The notes below the pieces were generated by a model, which was given only the letters and a program-made list of their open reading frames with translations, made no database searches and had not been told where the DNA came from. Below, in pieces: positions 1 through 6,911 of a stretch of 8,994 nucleotides of DNA. The stretch is from NCBI GenBank assembly GCA_030152425.1, contig JASLJP010000008.1, forward strand, positions 1 to 8,994, written 5' to 3'. A program made the position numbers and the translations under genes. The DNA comes from Aquirhabdus sp. (GTDB lineage Bacteria; Pseudomonadota; Gammaproteobacteria; Pseudomonadales; Moraxellaceae). How positions within the stretch are numbered: the stretch's first letter is position 1; each line of letters begins with the position of its first letter.

Positions 1-95
1 CGCAACGCTCGCAGGCAACCGCCTCCTAATATGCTGTAAATGTTGTTGCTGTGAAGTTTGACCTATTGCTTGAATACCTTGAACGAGTACTCGCT
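1..95 (+). other. Region upstream of iscS, possible end of a preceding gene
   Basis: This stretch precedes the iscS start. All three forward frames close quickly, with stops at 27-29, 37-39 and 59-61, so a gene such as iscR could end here. Too little sequence is present to recognise it. The last bases contain a perfect 10-base palindrome, CGAGTACTCG at 84-93, two bases before the iscS ATG. No clear Shine-Dalgarno is visible; GAACGAG at 81-87 is the nearest purine-rich stretch. No convincing promoter is seen, which fits iscS being a downstream cistron of a larger operon. Confidence 0.3.
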
Positions 96-1313
96 ATGAA
101 ACGCCCTATTTACCTTGATTATGCTGCCACGACACCTGTAGATCCCCGTGTTGCCAAGCGAATGATGCAGTTTCTGACCTTGGATGGTGACTTCGGTAAT
201 CCAGCATCGCGCTCACACGGCTACGGCTGGCAGGCTGAAGAAGCGGTAGAGCATGCGCGTGATCAAGTGGCGAATCTGGTCAAGGCCGATCCGCGCGAAA
301 TCGTCTGGACCTCTGGTGCGACTGAATCTAATAATCTCGCCATCAAGGGTGTCGCCCACTTCTATGCCAAAAAAGGCAAGCACATCATTACCAGCAAGAT
401 CGAACACAAAGCCGTGCTCGACCCATGCCGTCAGTTGGAAGACGAAGGCTACGATGTCACCTATCTCGATCCAGAGCCAGGCACCGGTTTGATCCACCCT
501 GCGGCAGTCGCTGCTGCCTTCCGCGATGACACGATCTTGGTGTCATTGATGATGGTCAACAACGAGATCGGCACCATTACCGATGTCGCCGCCATTGGCG
601 AGTTGACCCGTGCCCGTGGCATCTACTTTCACGTCGATGCCGCTCAAGCCACCGGCAAGGTAGACATTGACCTGTCAACCCTGAAAGTCGACTTGATGAG
701 CTTCTCCGCTCACAAAACCTATGGCCCCAAAGGCGTTGGCGCTCTGTTTGTACGTCGTAGCCCACGCGTACGCCTGCAGGCACAGATGCATGGCGGCGGT
801 CATGAGCGCGGTATGCGGTCCGGCACCCTGCCAACGCATCAAATCGTCGGCATGGGCGAAGCCTTTGAAATCGCTGGCCAAGAAATGGTCGCTGAGCAAG
901 CCCGTTTGAAAGTGCTGCGCGATCAACTGTGGGAAGGCTTTAAGACCCTGGATGAGGTCTACCTCAACGGCGACGCCACCCAACGTGTGGCCAACAACCT
1001 CAACGTCAGCTTTAATTTCGTGGAAGGCGAGTCGCTGATGATGGCGCTGAAAGACCTTGCCGTTTCCAGCGGTTCGGCCTGTACTTCCGCCACGCTTGAG
1101 CCATCGTATGTGCTGCGCGCACTCGGTCTGTCGGATGAAATGGCACATAGCTCTATTCGTTTCAGCATGGGTCGTTTTACTACTCAAGAAGAAGTGGACC
1201 AAGTGCTGGACTTTGCCCGCTTTGCGGTGGAAAAACTGCGCGCACTGTCTCCGCTGTGGGACATGCATCAAGAAGGCATTGATTTATCAACGGTTGAATG
1301 GGCCGCCCATTAA
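96..1313 (+). CDS. iscS: Cysteine desulfurase IscS
   Basis: PLP-dependent cysteine desulfurase that removes sulfur from L-cysteine as an enzyme-bound persulfide. It hands the sulfur to IscU for Fe-S assembly and, in other bacteria, to tRNA thiolation enzymes. With the ATG at 96 the protein is 405 residues (E. coli 404) and opens MKRPIYLDYAATTPVDPRVA, the family start. A GTG at 51 would add 15 unconserved residues and has no ribosome site. Visible landmarks are His104 (the stacking histidine in KIEHKAV), Asp181 in HVDAAQ, the PLP lysine Lys207 in SAHKTYGPKG, the motif HGGGHERGMRSGT (232-244), and the catalytic Cys329 in SSGSACTSA. The C-terminus EWAAH resembles the IscU-binding tail of E. coli IscS. 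It is first in the visible operon, with iscU 149 bases downstream. Confidence 0.98.
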   Translation: MKRPIYLDYAATTPVDPRVAKRMMQFLTLDGDFGNPASRSHGYGWQAEEAVEHARDQVANLVKADPREIVWTSGATESNNLAIKGVAHFYAKKGKHIITSKIEHKAVLDPCRQLEDEGYDVTYLDPEPGTGLIHPAAVAAAFRDDTILVSLMMVNNEIGTITDVAAIGELTRARGIYFHVDAAQATGKVDIDLSTLKVDLMSFSAHKTYGPKGVGALFVRRSPRVRLQAQMHGGGHERGMRSGTLPTHQIVGMGEAFEIAGQEMVAEQARLKVLRDQLWEGFKTLDEVYLNGDATQRVANNLNVSFNFVEGESLMMALKDLAVSSGSACTSATLEPSYVLRALGLSDEMAHSSIRFSMGRFTTQEEVDQVLDFARFAVEKLRALSPLWDMHQEGIDLSTVEWAAH

Positions 1314-1341
1314 TCCGTACGCGCATTTGATTTAAAACATG

Positions 1342-1409
1342 CCGTTGTAAAACGGTTCGGTTAACACTATTGAAGGCGGGGGCGTCTGCCATTTAACGAA
1401 AATGCCCCC
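1342..1409 (+). other. Inverted repeats in the iscS-iscU gap
   Basis: The 149-base iscS-iscU gap is the longest in the operon and holds two possible RNA hairpins. CCGTT (1342-1346) pairs with AACGG (1351-1355) around a GTAA loop. GGGGGC (1378-1383) pairs with GCCCCC (1404-1409), or alternatively CATTT (1390-1394) with AAATG (1400-1404). No T-tract follows, so neither looks like an intrinsic terminator. The palindrome TCCCGGGA (1439-1446) sits next to the iscU ribosome site. A processing site, mRNA stabiliser or attenuation point is possible but unproven. Confidence 0.4.
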
Positions 1410-1462
1410 ATATATAGATAGACGCTACTACTCCCGTATCCCGGGAAAAAAGGAGACGTATC

Positions 1463-1858
1463 ATGGCATATAGCGACAAGGTCATTGACCACTACGAAAA
1501 CCCACGCAACGTAGGCGTGCTAGACAAAAACTCTGCCGATGTGGGTACCGGTATGGTTGGCGCACCAGCGTGTGGTGACGTGATGCGCTTGCAAATTCAA
1601 GTCAACGACGCAGGCATCATCGAAGATGCACGTTTCAAGACCTACGGTTGTGGCTCTGCCATTGCATCCAGCTCTTTGGTCACTGAATGGCTGAAGGGTA
1701 AAAACTTGGATGAAGCCAGCCAGATCAAGAACTCAGCCATCGCTGAAGAGCTTGCCCTGCCACCGGTCAAAATTCACTGTTCGGTATTGGCTGAAGACGC
1801 CATCAAAGCCGCGATCGAAGACTATCGCAGCAAGCATCAAGTCAACGCAGCCGTTTAA
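1463..1858 (+). CDS. iscU: Iron-sulfur cluster scaffold IscU
   Basis: Scaffold on which [2Fe-2S] clusters are built from IscS-derived sulfur, iron and ferredoxin electrons, then passed on with HscA and HscB. The protein is 131 residues (usual about 128) and opens MAYSDKVIDHYENPRNVG as in the family. All cluster ligands are visible: Cys37 and Asp39 in GAPACGDVM, Cys63 in YGCGSAIASSS, and His105-Cys106 in the LPPVKIHCSVLAEDAI segment. LPPVK (99-103) is the peptide recognised by HscA. A strong Shine-Dalgarno (GGAG, 1452-1455) lies seven bases before the ATG. The protein is complete, with no missing ligand, and is flanked by iscS and iscA as expected. Confidence 0.98.
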   Translation: MAYSDKVIDHYENPRNVGVLDKNSADVGTGMVGAPACGDVMRLQIQVNDAGIIEDARFKTYGCGSAIASSSLVTEWLKGKNLDEASQIKNSAIAEELALPPVKIHCSVLAEDAIKAAIEDYRSKHQVNAAV

Positions 1859-1900
1859 TGGCATTCGTGCCAACTGCTCTAGCACACAGCGACGCAGTTG
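1859..1900 (+). other. Two overlapping hairpins in the iscU-iscA gap
   Basis: Immediately after the iscU stop codon, TGGCA (1859-1863) and TGCCA (1868-1872) enclose TTCG, a stable tetraloop type. CAACTGC (1871-1877) pairs perfectly with GCAGTTG (1894-1900). The two share bases 1871-1872, so their full forms exclude each other. There is no T-tract, so a terminator is unlikely. The first hairpin could protect the 3' end of an upstream iscSU message. Confidence 0.45.
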
Positions 1901-1934
1901 ATATGAGTATCCGGTGTATACGTTCATGTTTCGT

Positions 1935-1942
1935 GGAAGGAG
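1935..1942 (+). promoter_or_regulatory. iscA ribosome binding site
   Basis: GGAAGGAG at 1935-1942 lies seven bases before the ATG at 1950. It decides the iscA start: an in-frame ATG at 1914 would add 12 unconserved residues and has no such site. Confidence 0.85.
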
Positions 1943-1949
1943 TCATCCG

Positions 1950-2309
1950 ATGAGCACTATGGTCGCCCCAGCGGCAACCCCAACTTCCGGCATTAGCCTG
2001 AGTGAGCGCGCAGCAAACCATGTGCGTGATTTTCTCACCCATCGCGGCAAAGGCGAAGGCATACGCGTGGGCGTGAAAACATCGGGCTGCTCTGGTCTGG
2101 CTTATGTCCTCGAGTTTGTCGATCAAGTCGATCCACACGACGTCAAATTCAGTGCCTACGGGGTCAACGTCTTTATTGATCCGAAAAGCATGGTCTATCT
2201 GGACGGTCTGGAAATGGACTACGTCAAAGATGGACTGAACGAAGGCTTCCGCTTTGAAAACCCAAACAAGACGGGTGAATGTGGTTGCGGCGAATCATTC
2301 ACCGTGTAA
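1950..2309 (+). CDS. iscA: A-type Fe-S carrier protein IscA
   Basis: A-type carrier that receives iron or Fe-S clusters and delivers them to apoproteins, working beside IscU. From the ATG at 1950 the protein has 119 residues, against 107 in E. coli. The extra length is an N-terminal segment rich in Ala, Pro and Thr before the conserved start ISLSERAANHVRDFL. The three ligand cysteines are present: Cys47 in KTSGCSGLAY, and Cys111 and Cys113 in GECGCGESF near the C-terminus. The FIDPKSMVYLDG segment (75-86) is typical of the family. ErpA and SufA share these motifs, but position between iscU and hscB makes IscA the best call. Confidence 0.96.
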   Translation: MSTMVAPAATPTSGISLSERAANHVRDFLTHRGKGEGIRVGVKTSGCSGLAYVLEFVDQVDPHDVKFSAYGVNVFIDPKSMVYLDGLEMDYVKDGLNEGFRFENPNKTGECGCGESFTV

Positions 2310-2325
2310 AGACAGGGTGGATCTC

Positions 2326-2353
2326 CTAGACCGTGCTTTAGGGCACGGTATAG
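2326..2353 (+). other. Strong hairpin in the iscA-hscB gap
   Basis: ACCGTGC (2330-2336) pairs perfectly with GCACGGT (2343-2349) around the loop TTTAGG. Beyond one G-A mismatch the stem continues as CTA (2326-2328) with TAG (2351-2353), giving ten pairs in all. No T-tract follows, and the hscB ribosome site begins 11 bases later. It may stabilise or partly attenuate the message between iscA and the chaperone genes. Confidence 0.55.
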
Positions 2354-2363
2354 CAACGACATC

Positions 2364-2377
2364 AGGAATGCGCTTTG
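2364..2377 (+). promoter_or_regulatory. hscB ribosome binding site and TTG start codon
   Basis: AGGA (2364-2367) lies seven bases before a TTG at 2375-2377. The nearby ATG at 2368 is out of frame and reaches a stop after a few codons. TTG is therefore the likely initiation codon, and the resulting N-terminus MNYFELFGL matches the family start (MDYFTLFGL in E. coli). Confidence 0.7.
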
Positions 2378-2899
2378 AATTACTTTGAACTCTTTGGCTT
2401 GCTGCCTGCATTTGATCTTGATTTGGCGGGATTGACGACCCAGTATCGTACCCTCCAGCGACAGTACCATCCCGATCAACTGCAGCACGCTGCGTCAACA
2501 GCACCTTTGGCCACGCAAACGGCCATCAATTCAGCCGCCGTCAACGATGCCTATGAAACACTACGCATTCCTGCCAAACGTGCCGCTTACCTGCTCGACC
2601 TCAAGGGTCAGGCCATCAAGTTAGATCAATCCATTGGCGATCTCGATTTTTTGCAAAACGCACTGGAAGTACGTGAGCAACTTGATGAAGCCGATAGTCC
2701 AGAGATCTTGGAGAGCCTGCGCAGTGAAATCAGCCAATGGCTGGATGCGTTGTCGAACGAATTTAAGATCGACTACACCGAACAAGATTGGCCTGAAGCG
2801 CGCGACACCTGCCGTAAACTGGCGTTTATGCAACGCATTTTGAATGATATTGATAAAGCAGAGGATCAGTTTGACGAACTGGATGACTTCGACGAATAG
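2375..2899 (+). CDS. hscB: Fe-S assembly J-domain co-chaperone HscB
   Basis: J-type co-chaperone that binds IscU, brings it to HscA and stimulates the HscA ATPase so the cluster is released. The protein is 174 residues (E. coli 171). The N-terminal J domain (about 1-75) contains the essential His32-Pro33-Asp34 in RQYHPDQ, at the same positions as in E. coli. The C-terminal three-helix domain (about 85-165) that contacts IscU includes DFLQNALEVREQLDEA and ARDTCRKLAFMQRI. The last eight residues, DELDDFDE, form a more acidic tail than usual. Translation appears to start at TTG. The gene ends 56 bases before hscA, its partner. Confidence 0.95.
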   Translation: MNYFELFGLLPAFDLDLAGLTTQYRTLQRQYHPDQLQHAASTAPLATQTAINSAAVNDAYETLRIPAKRAAYLLDLKGQAIKLDQSIGDLDFLQNALEVREQLDEADSPEILESLRSEISQWLDALSNEFKIDYTEQDWPEARDTCRKLAFMQRILNDIDKAEDQFDELDDFDE

Positions 2900-2906
2900 G
2901 TCATCC
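2881..2906 (+). other. Inverted repeat across the hscB stop codon
   Basis: GGATGAC (2881-2887) pairs perfectly with GTCATCC (2900-2906) around a 12-base interval that contains the hscB stop codon. There is no T-tract. The hairpin lies at the hscB-hscA junction and could affect ribosome transit or message stability. Confidence 0.4.
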
Positions 2907-2955
2907 GTGCCGCCTCTACTTTCGTTCATCGACAATTTTAGGATTTAATCGCAGT

Positions 2956-4845
2956 ATGGCTTTGCTTCAGATTGCAGAACCCGGTCAAACCACCGCCCCG
3001 CATCAACATCGACTGGCGGTTGGCATCGACCTTGGGACTACACACTCGCTGGTCGCCAGCGTGCGTTCAGGTCGCCCCGTGATCTTGGCAGATGAACACG
3101 GCGATTTGCTGCTCCCCTCTGTCGTGCGCTATCACTTTGCAGAGCGTGGTGCGGATGCATCCGCACCACCGCTGACCCAAACCAGCGTAGGTCGTCATGC
3201 CCTCGCAGCAGCGGTATCTGATCCGACCAATACCTTGATCTCGGTCAAGCGTTTTATGGGTCGTTCCAAGACCGACATCAAATTTGATCACCCCTACGAG
3301 TTGATCGGTCACGACCACGAGATGCCAGCATTTGTGACCGCATTGGGACGCAAAACGCCCGTCGAAGTCTCTGCTGAAATTTTAAAAACACTGCGTATCC
3401 GGGCTGAACAAGCACTCGGTGGCCCGCTGATTGGCGCAGTCATCACCGTACCAGCTTATTTTGATGAAGCACAGCGTCAGGCAACCCGCGATGCGGCAGA
3501 GCTGGCTGGGCTCAACGTTCTTCGTTTGCTGAATGAGCCGACCGCCGCAGCCATTGCCTATGGTCTAGATCAGAGCCTCGATGGCGCGGATGCAGAGCGC
3601 ATTCAGGTGATCTATGATTTTGGCGGAGGCACCTTCGATGTTTCGGTACTGCGTTTAAGCAAAGGCGTGTTTGAAGTTTTGGCCACGGGTGGTCACACCG
3701 CGCTGGGGGGCGATGATATCGACCGCCTGATCGTCGCATGGTTGTGCGAGCAATCTGGGCAAACTAACCCCACACCCGCTCAGCAACAAGCCCTATTGCA
3801 AGCAGCGCGCACGGCCAAAGAAGCGCTCAGCAACGTCGAAAACGTTACCGTAACAGTTGGTGACTTTCAAACAACGTTATCTGTAACGCTATTTGAACGT
3901 TTAATTGCACCCTTGGTCGACCGCACCCTCGCCGTATGCAAACGCGTACTGCGTGATGCAAAACGTCAAATTAATGAAGTAGATGCTGTAGTTTTGGTGG
4001 GTGGTTCAACGCGGATACCGCGTATCCAACGTGCGGTCGCTGACTATTTCCAGCGTAAACCGCTATGCACTTTGAATCCTGACCAAGTGGTTGCACTCGG
4101 TGCGGCTCAATCGGCTGATCAGTTGGTGGGAAATGGTAAAGATGGTGCACTCTTGCTGGATGTGACGCCACTGTCTTTGGGGCTAGAGACCATGGGTGGC
4201 TTGGTCGAGCGCTTGATACCACGCAACTCCCCGATCCCGATCACCCGTCAGCAAGAATTCACCACCTATAAAGATGGTCAAACCGCAATGCTGGTCCACG
4301 TCCTGCAAGGCGAACGCGAAACAGTCGCACATAACCGCTCGTTAGGTCGCTTTGAGCTGCGCGGCATCCCACCGATGATGGCTGGTGCGGCGCGCATCCA
4401 AGTCACTTTCCAGATCGATGCCGATGGCCTGCTGTCAGTCTCTGCCCGTGAAGCGACCACTGGGATTGCCAGCGAGATCGTGATCAAGCCCTCCTACGGC
4501 CTATCTTCGCTGGATGCCGAGCGCTTTCTCACCGAAGGATTCTTGCACGCACAAACCGACAAAGACCTACGCACACTGGCAGAGACCAAAGTCGAAGCCG
4601 AACGTGAAATGATGGCGCTCGAACAGGCGATCATCCTTGATGCGGCACTGCTCAATCCCGAAGAGCAACATGCACTGCGGGAGGCCATCGCGACATTAAA
4701 AGCCGCACTCCAAACGGATCATTTGGCAGAAGTGCAAAGTGCCGTCACCGCGCTCAAGCAACACAGTGATGACTTTGCTGCAACACGTATGAATCGGAGT
4801 GTCAGTCAGGCACTAAAAGGCACCTCACTGAACGACTGGCGTTAG
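2956..4845 (+). CDS. hscA: Fe-S assembly Hsp70 chaperone HscA
   Basis: Specialised Hsp70 that binds the LPPVK peptide of IscU and uses ATP to drive cluster transfer. The protein is 629 residues (E. coli 616) and opens MALLQIAEPG, as in the family. The nucleotide-binding domain (about 20-395) shows phosphate-1 GIDLGTTHS (23-31), phosphate-2 YDFGGGTFDVSVL (220-232) and the adenosine motif VVLVGGSTRIPRIQ (345-358). A linker LLDVTPLSLGLET (400-412) leads to the substrate-binding domain (EFTTYKDGQTAM, 434-445; FQIDADGLLSVSA, 485-497) and a helical lid. The end, QALKGTSLNDWR, resembles the family's RRALKGHSVDEV tail. AGGA at 2940-2943 is a somewhat distant ribosome site. DnaK is excluded by the N-terminus and the neighbours. 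Confidence 0.98.
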   Translation: MALLQIAEPGQTTAPHQHRLAVGIDLGTTHSLVASVRSGRPVILADEHGDLLLPSVVRYHFAERGADASAPPLTQTSVGRHALAAAVSDPTNTLISVKRFMGRSKTDIKFDHPYELIGHDHEMPAFVTALGRKTPVEVSAEILKTLRIRAEQALGGPLIGAVITVPAYFDEAQRQATRDAAELAGLNVLRLLNEPTAAAIAYGLDQSLDGADAERIQVIYDFGGGTFDVSVLRLSKGVFEVLATGGHTALGGDDIDRLIVAWLCEQSGQTNPTPAQQQALLQAARTAKEALSNVENVTVTVGDFQTTLSVTLFERLIAPLVDRTLAVCKRVLRDAKRQINEVDAVVLVGGSTRIPRIQRAVADYFQRKPLCTLNPDQVVALGAAQSADQLVGNGKDGALLLDVTPLSLGLETMGGLVERLIPRNSPIPITRQQEFTTYKDGQTAMLVHVLQGERETVAHNRSLGRFELRGIPPMMAGAARIQVTFQIDADGLLSVSAREATTGIASEIVIKPSYGLSSLDAERFLTEGFLHAQTDKDLRTLAETKVEAEREMMALEQAIILDAALLNPEEQHALREAIATLKAALQTDHLAEVQSAVTALKQHSDDFAATRMNRSVSQALKGTSLNDWR

Positions 4846-4848
4846 ACG

Positions 4849-4900
4849 TATAATGATGCGCCCGCATCTGACCCCGCACGGCACCGGTTTGAAACCAGTG
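4849..4900 (+). promoter_or_regulatory. Possible fdx promoter element and hairpin in the hscA-fdx gap
   Basis: A perfect TATAAT (4849-4854) lies four bases after the hscA stop codon, but no good -35 is present; CTGAAC (4828-4833) at 15-base spacing is the nearest. Further on, CACCGGTTT (4882-4890) and AAACCAGTG (4892-4900) form an imperfect hairpin with one mismatch. These could be an internal promoter for fdx and a processing element, or chance. Confidence 0.25.
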
Positions 4901-4935
4901 TTAAGATTGGCTTGATTTGACTAGAAGGTAGAGAA

Positions 4936-5274
4936 ATGACACGTATTAAAGTAATGCCCCACGCCCAATTCTGCCCTCAAGGCGCTGAGTTTGAGGCGGA
5001 AGCTGGGCAAAATCTGTGTCAATTGCTTCTCGATCATGGTGTGACGATTGAGCACGCCTGTGACATGTCCGCAGCCTGCACCACCTGTCATGTGGTCGTG
5101 CGCGAAGGGTTTAACACCTTGGCAGAAATGGATGACGTTGAAGCCGATCTGCTGGATCGCGCCTGGGGACTTGAGCCGGATTCGCGTCTGTCCTGTCAGG
5201 TCAAAGTGACCGATCAAGATATGGTTTTGGAAATTCCACGCTATACCATCAATCACGCTTCTGAGCGCCATTAA
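4936..5274 (+). CDS. fdx: [2Fe-2S] ferredoxin of the Isc system
   Basis: Adrenodoxin-type [2Fe-2S] ferredoxin that supplies electrons for cluster building on IscU with IscS. The protein is 112 residues (E. coli 111). The four ligand cysteines are in the usual pattern: Cys42, Cys48 and Cys51 in EHACDMSAACTTCHVVV, and Cys87 in SRLSCQVKV. The stretches RAWGLEPDSRLSCQ and EIPRYTINHA near the C-terminus are family signatures. AGAAGG (4923-4928) gives a ribosome site seven bases before the ATG. It closes the operon. The next gene is on the other strand, so the iscX found after fdx in many relatives is absent here. Confidence 0.97.
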   Translation: MTRIKVMPHAQFCPQGAEFEAEAGQNLCQLLLDHGVTIEHACDMSAACTTCHVVVREGFNTLAEMDDVEADLLDRAWGLEPDSRLSCQVKVTDQDMVLEIPRYTINHASERH

Positions 5275-5288
5275 GGGTAACGAGACAC

Positions 5289-5310
5289 TCCTTAAGCAAA
5301 TGCTTAAGGG
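5289..5310. terminator. Hairpin between convergent fdx and cyclase genes
   Basis: CTTAAGC (5291-5297) pairs with GCTTAAG (5302-5308) around AAAT, extended by C5290-G5309 and a T-G pair. It lies in the 29-base gap between the two convergent genes, and its right arm contains the cyclase stop codon (5304-5306 on the minus strand). It lacks a T-tract on either strand, so it may be a weak bidirectional terminator or a 3'-end stabiliser. Confidence 0.4.
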
Positions 5311-6746
5311 CGCTCTAGATTCTCGATCGTTTGCTGCAGAACGCGTTTGATCCGGTCTTTGTCATAGGCCTTGACCGAGTCCATATCGAGCTGCAGATTG
5401 AAGCCATCAAACTCATACTCATTCCAGCGACGCAGATGAGTTGGTGCAGTCTCATAGCGACCCAACACCTTCCATGTCTGCACCGGCTGGGTGATCCCAC
5501 GCAAGCTCATCAGACCATAATCCACACAGTTGATCTGGCTGCGCACCTGTTCGTAGGTCTCGTTGCTGATCAGTATCTCATCGGGCACCGCCGCCGCTTG
5601 CAGCCGCGCAGCAAGATTAGCCTCATGACCGATCACGGTATAGCTCATCCGTGATGCACTGCCAAAATTGCCCACGTGACAATATCCCGTCGTGACCCCC
5701 ATGCGCACATGTAAGGCACCCAGATCAGAGTTTTCACCTTTCTGGCGCAGTCGCTTAATCTCATTTTGCATGGCAATCGCCATGTCGATACAGGCGATGG
5801 CATCATCCTTGGTGCCATTGCTGGTCGGATCACCAAAGAAAATCAACAGCGCATCACCCACGAACTTATCCACCGTACCGCCATACTTGCGTGCGATATT
5901 GGACATTTTTTCAAAATAGGTGTTCAACAGCGCGGCCAGATCGTCGGAAGACAGACGATCTGAGAGATCGGTAAAACCTTCAATATCGGAAAAGAAGATG
6001 GTGAGTTTTTTGCGCTTATTGTAGATCCGTGATTCAAAGCTATCGTTGACGATGGCCTGCCACACTTGACTTGGCGCATAGCGGGCTATTTTGTTGGCAA
6101 TCTGGATGTAGTGGTGATTCTTTTTTTCTGACTCGATGTATTTGTGCTTGTTTACCTGCACATTCTTTTCGGCGTCTTTTAATATCGTCGAGATATAGAC
6201 CACCAAACAGACCATGCTGACGATACTGAGTGCGGTGCTACTGCCATGCATGGCATCGGTATGGAATAAGACTTTTTGGATATCCACGCCCAACAGGTAG
6301 CTGGTCAGACATCCTGCCGATAAACACAGCAAGATACTGCCTGCAGCCAGTAACAAACTGCCCAATTCGATCAAGCTACAGATCAGCATCGATAGAAAGA
6401 CCAAGCTTGGGATCAGCAAGCAATGCAGAAAACCAATCGCAATGCCAACATAGATCGCATCAACCAACACGATCGGCCAGAGGATGTCGCTGTCTTTGCC
6501 TAACTCAGACAATGCATTGGGGTGTGCAAGTTTAAAACGGTTGCGCATGAAAATCGCCAGTCGAAAATCGATAAACGGTTTTAACAGCATCAACAAGACG
6601 AACAGCGTGGTATTCAGGCTAATAAACGAGATGTCGTTGCGATCGACCAAGCTGGTAAAAAAGATGGTGATAAACACAAGGGCAGTGGCAATGCTGCGTT
6701 GCTGACCAAACCGCTGAAAGAAGCCGATTGGAGGATCAAATGCCAT
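5304..6746 (-). CDS. Membrane class III adenylate/guanylate cyclase
   Basis: A 480-residue membrane cyclase that would make cAMP (or, less likely, cGMP) from the nucleoside triphosphate. The N-terminal 190 residues are hydrophobic, with about six predicted membrane segments near 18-34, 40-56, 91-109, 111-127, 129-152 and 171-189. No recognised extracellular sensor or HAMP domain is seen. A charged linker (190-225) joins the catalytic domain. There the metal ligands Asp254 (FFSDIEGFTD) and Asp298 (KFVGDALLIFFGD), the purine-selecting pair Lys294 and Thr370, and the transition-state residues Asn377 and Arg381 (GHEANLAARL) are all present, so it should be active as a homodimer. The Lys/Thr pair points to ATP and subclass IIIb. 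No clear Shine-Dalgarno precedes the ATG. The short C-terminal extension (about 430-480) is unrecognised. Confidence 0.9.
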   Translation of the reverse strand: MAFDPPIGFFQRFGQQRSIATALVFITIFFTSLVDRNDISFISLNTTLFVLLMLLKPFIDFRLAIFMRNRFKLAHPNALSELGKDSDILWPIVLVDAIYVGIAIGFLHCLLIPSLVFLSMLICSLIELGSLLLAAGSILLCLSAGCLTSYLLGVDIQKVLFHTDAMHGSSTALSIVSMVCLVVYISTILKDAEKNVQVNKHKYIESEKKNHHYIQIANKIARYAPSQVWQAIVNDSFESRIYNKRKKLTIFFSDIEGFTDLSDRLSSDDLAALLNTYFEKMSNIARKYGGTVDKFVGDALLIFFGDPTSNGTKDDAIACIDMAIAMQNEIKRLRQKGENSDLGALHVRMGVTTGYCHVGNFGSASRMSYTVIGHEANLAARLQAAAVPDEILISNETYEQVRSQINCVDYGLMSLRGITQPVQTWKVLGRYETAPTHLRRWNEYEFDGFNLQLDMDSVKAYDKDRIKRVLQQTIENLERP

Positions 6747-6816
6747 AAATATTGCTCATGTGAGTGGAATGATGTCAGTAAACACGCCAGATCGGGGCTG
6801 TCACATATAGCTAATC

Positions 6817-6835
6817 ATGACTGTGTCAAAGTCAT
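6817..6835 (-). promoter_or_regulatory. Dyad over a TTGACA element upstream of the cyclase
   Basis: ATGACT (6817-6822) and AGTCAT (6830-6835) form a perfect dyad with a 7-base centre. On the minus strand the centre carries TTGACA (6829 to 6824), a consensus -35 box. The matching -10 is poor: TATGTG at 16-base spacing, or TATATG at 14. The site is about 70-90 bases before the cyclase start. A regulator binding here could block or recruit RNA polymerase for the cyclase. Confidence 0.35.
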
Positions 6836-6911
6836 TCATCCTAGAAAAACGTCATCCTCGCAAGTGCTTATTGCGTCTCGCTATCCATTGATGTTATTTG
6901 CGCACAAAGAA

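Noticed and set aside
51..95. Upstream GTG start extending IscS by 15 residues
   Set aside because: The extension is not conserved, no ribosome site precedes it, and the ATG at 96 gives the family N-terminus and length.
675..1271. 198-codon minus-strand ORF inside iscS
   Set aside because: It is antisense to a well-conserved gene, with unremarkable composition and no recognised domain; a shadow ORF.
1914..1949. Upstream ATG start for IscA
   Set aside because: No Shine-Dalgarno precedes it, whereas GGAAGGAG is seven bases before the ATG at 1950.
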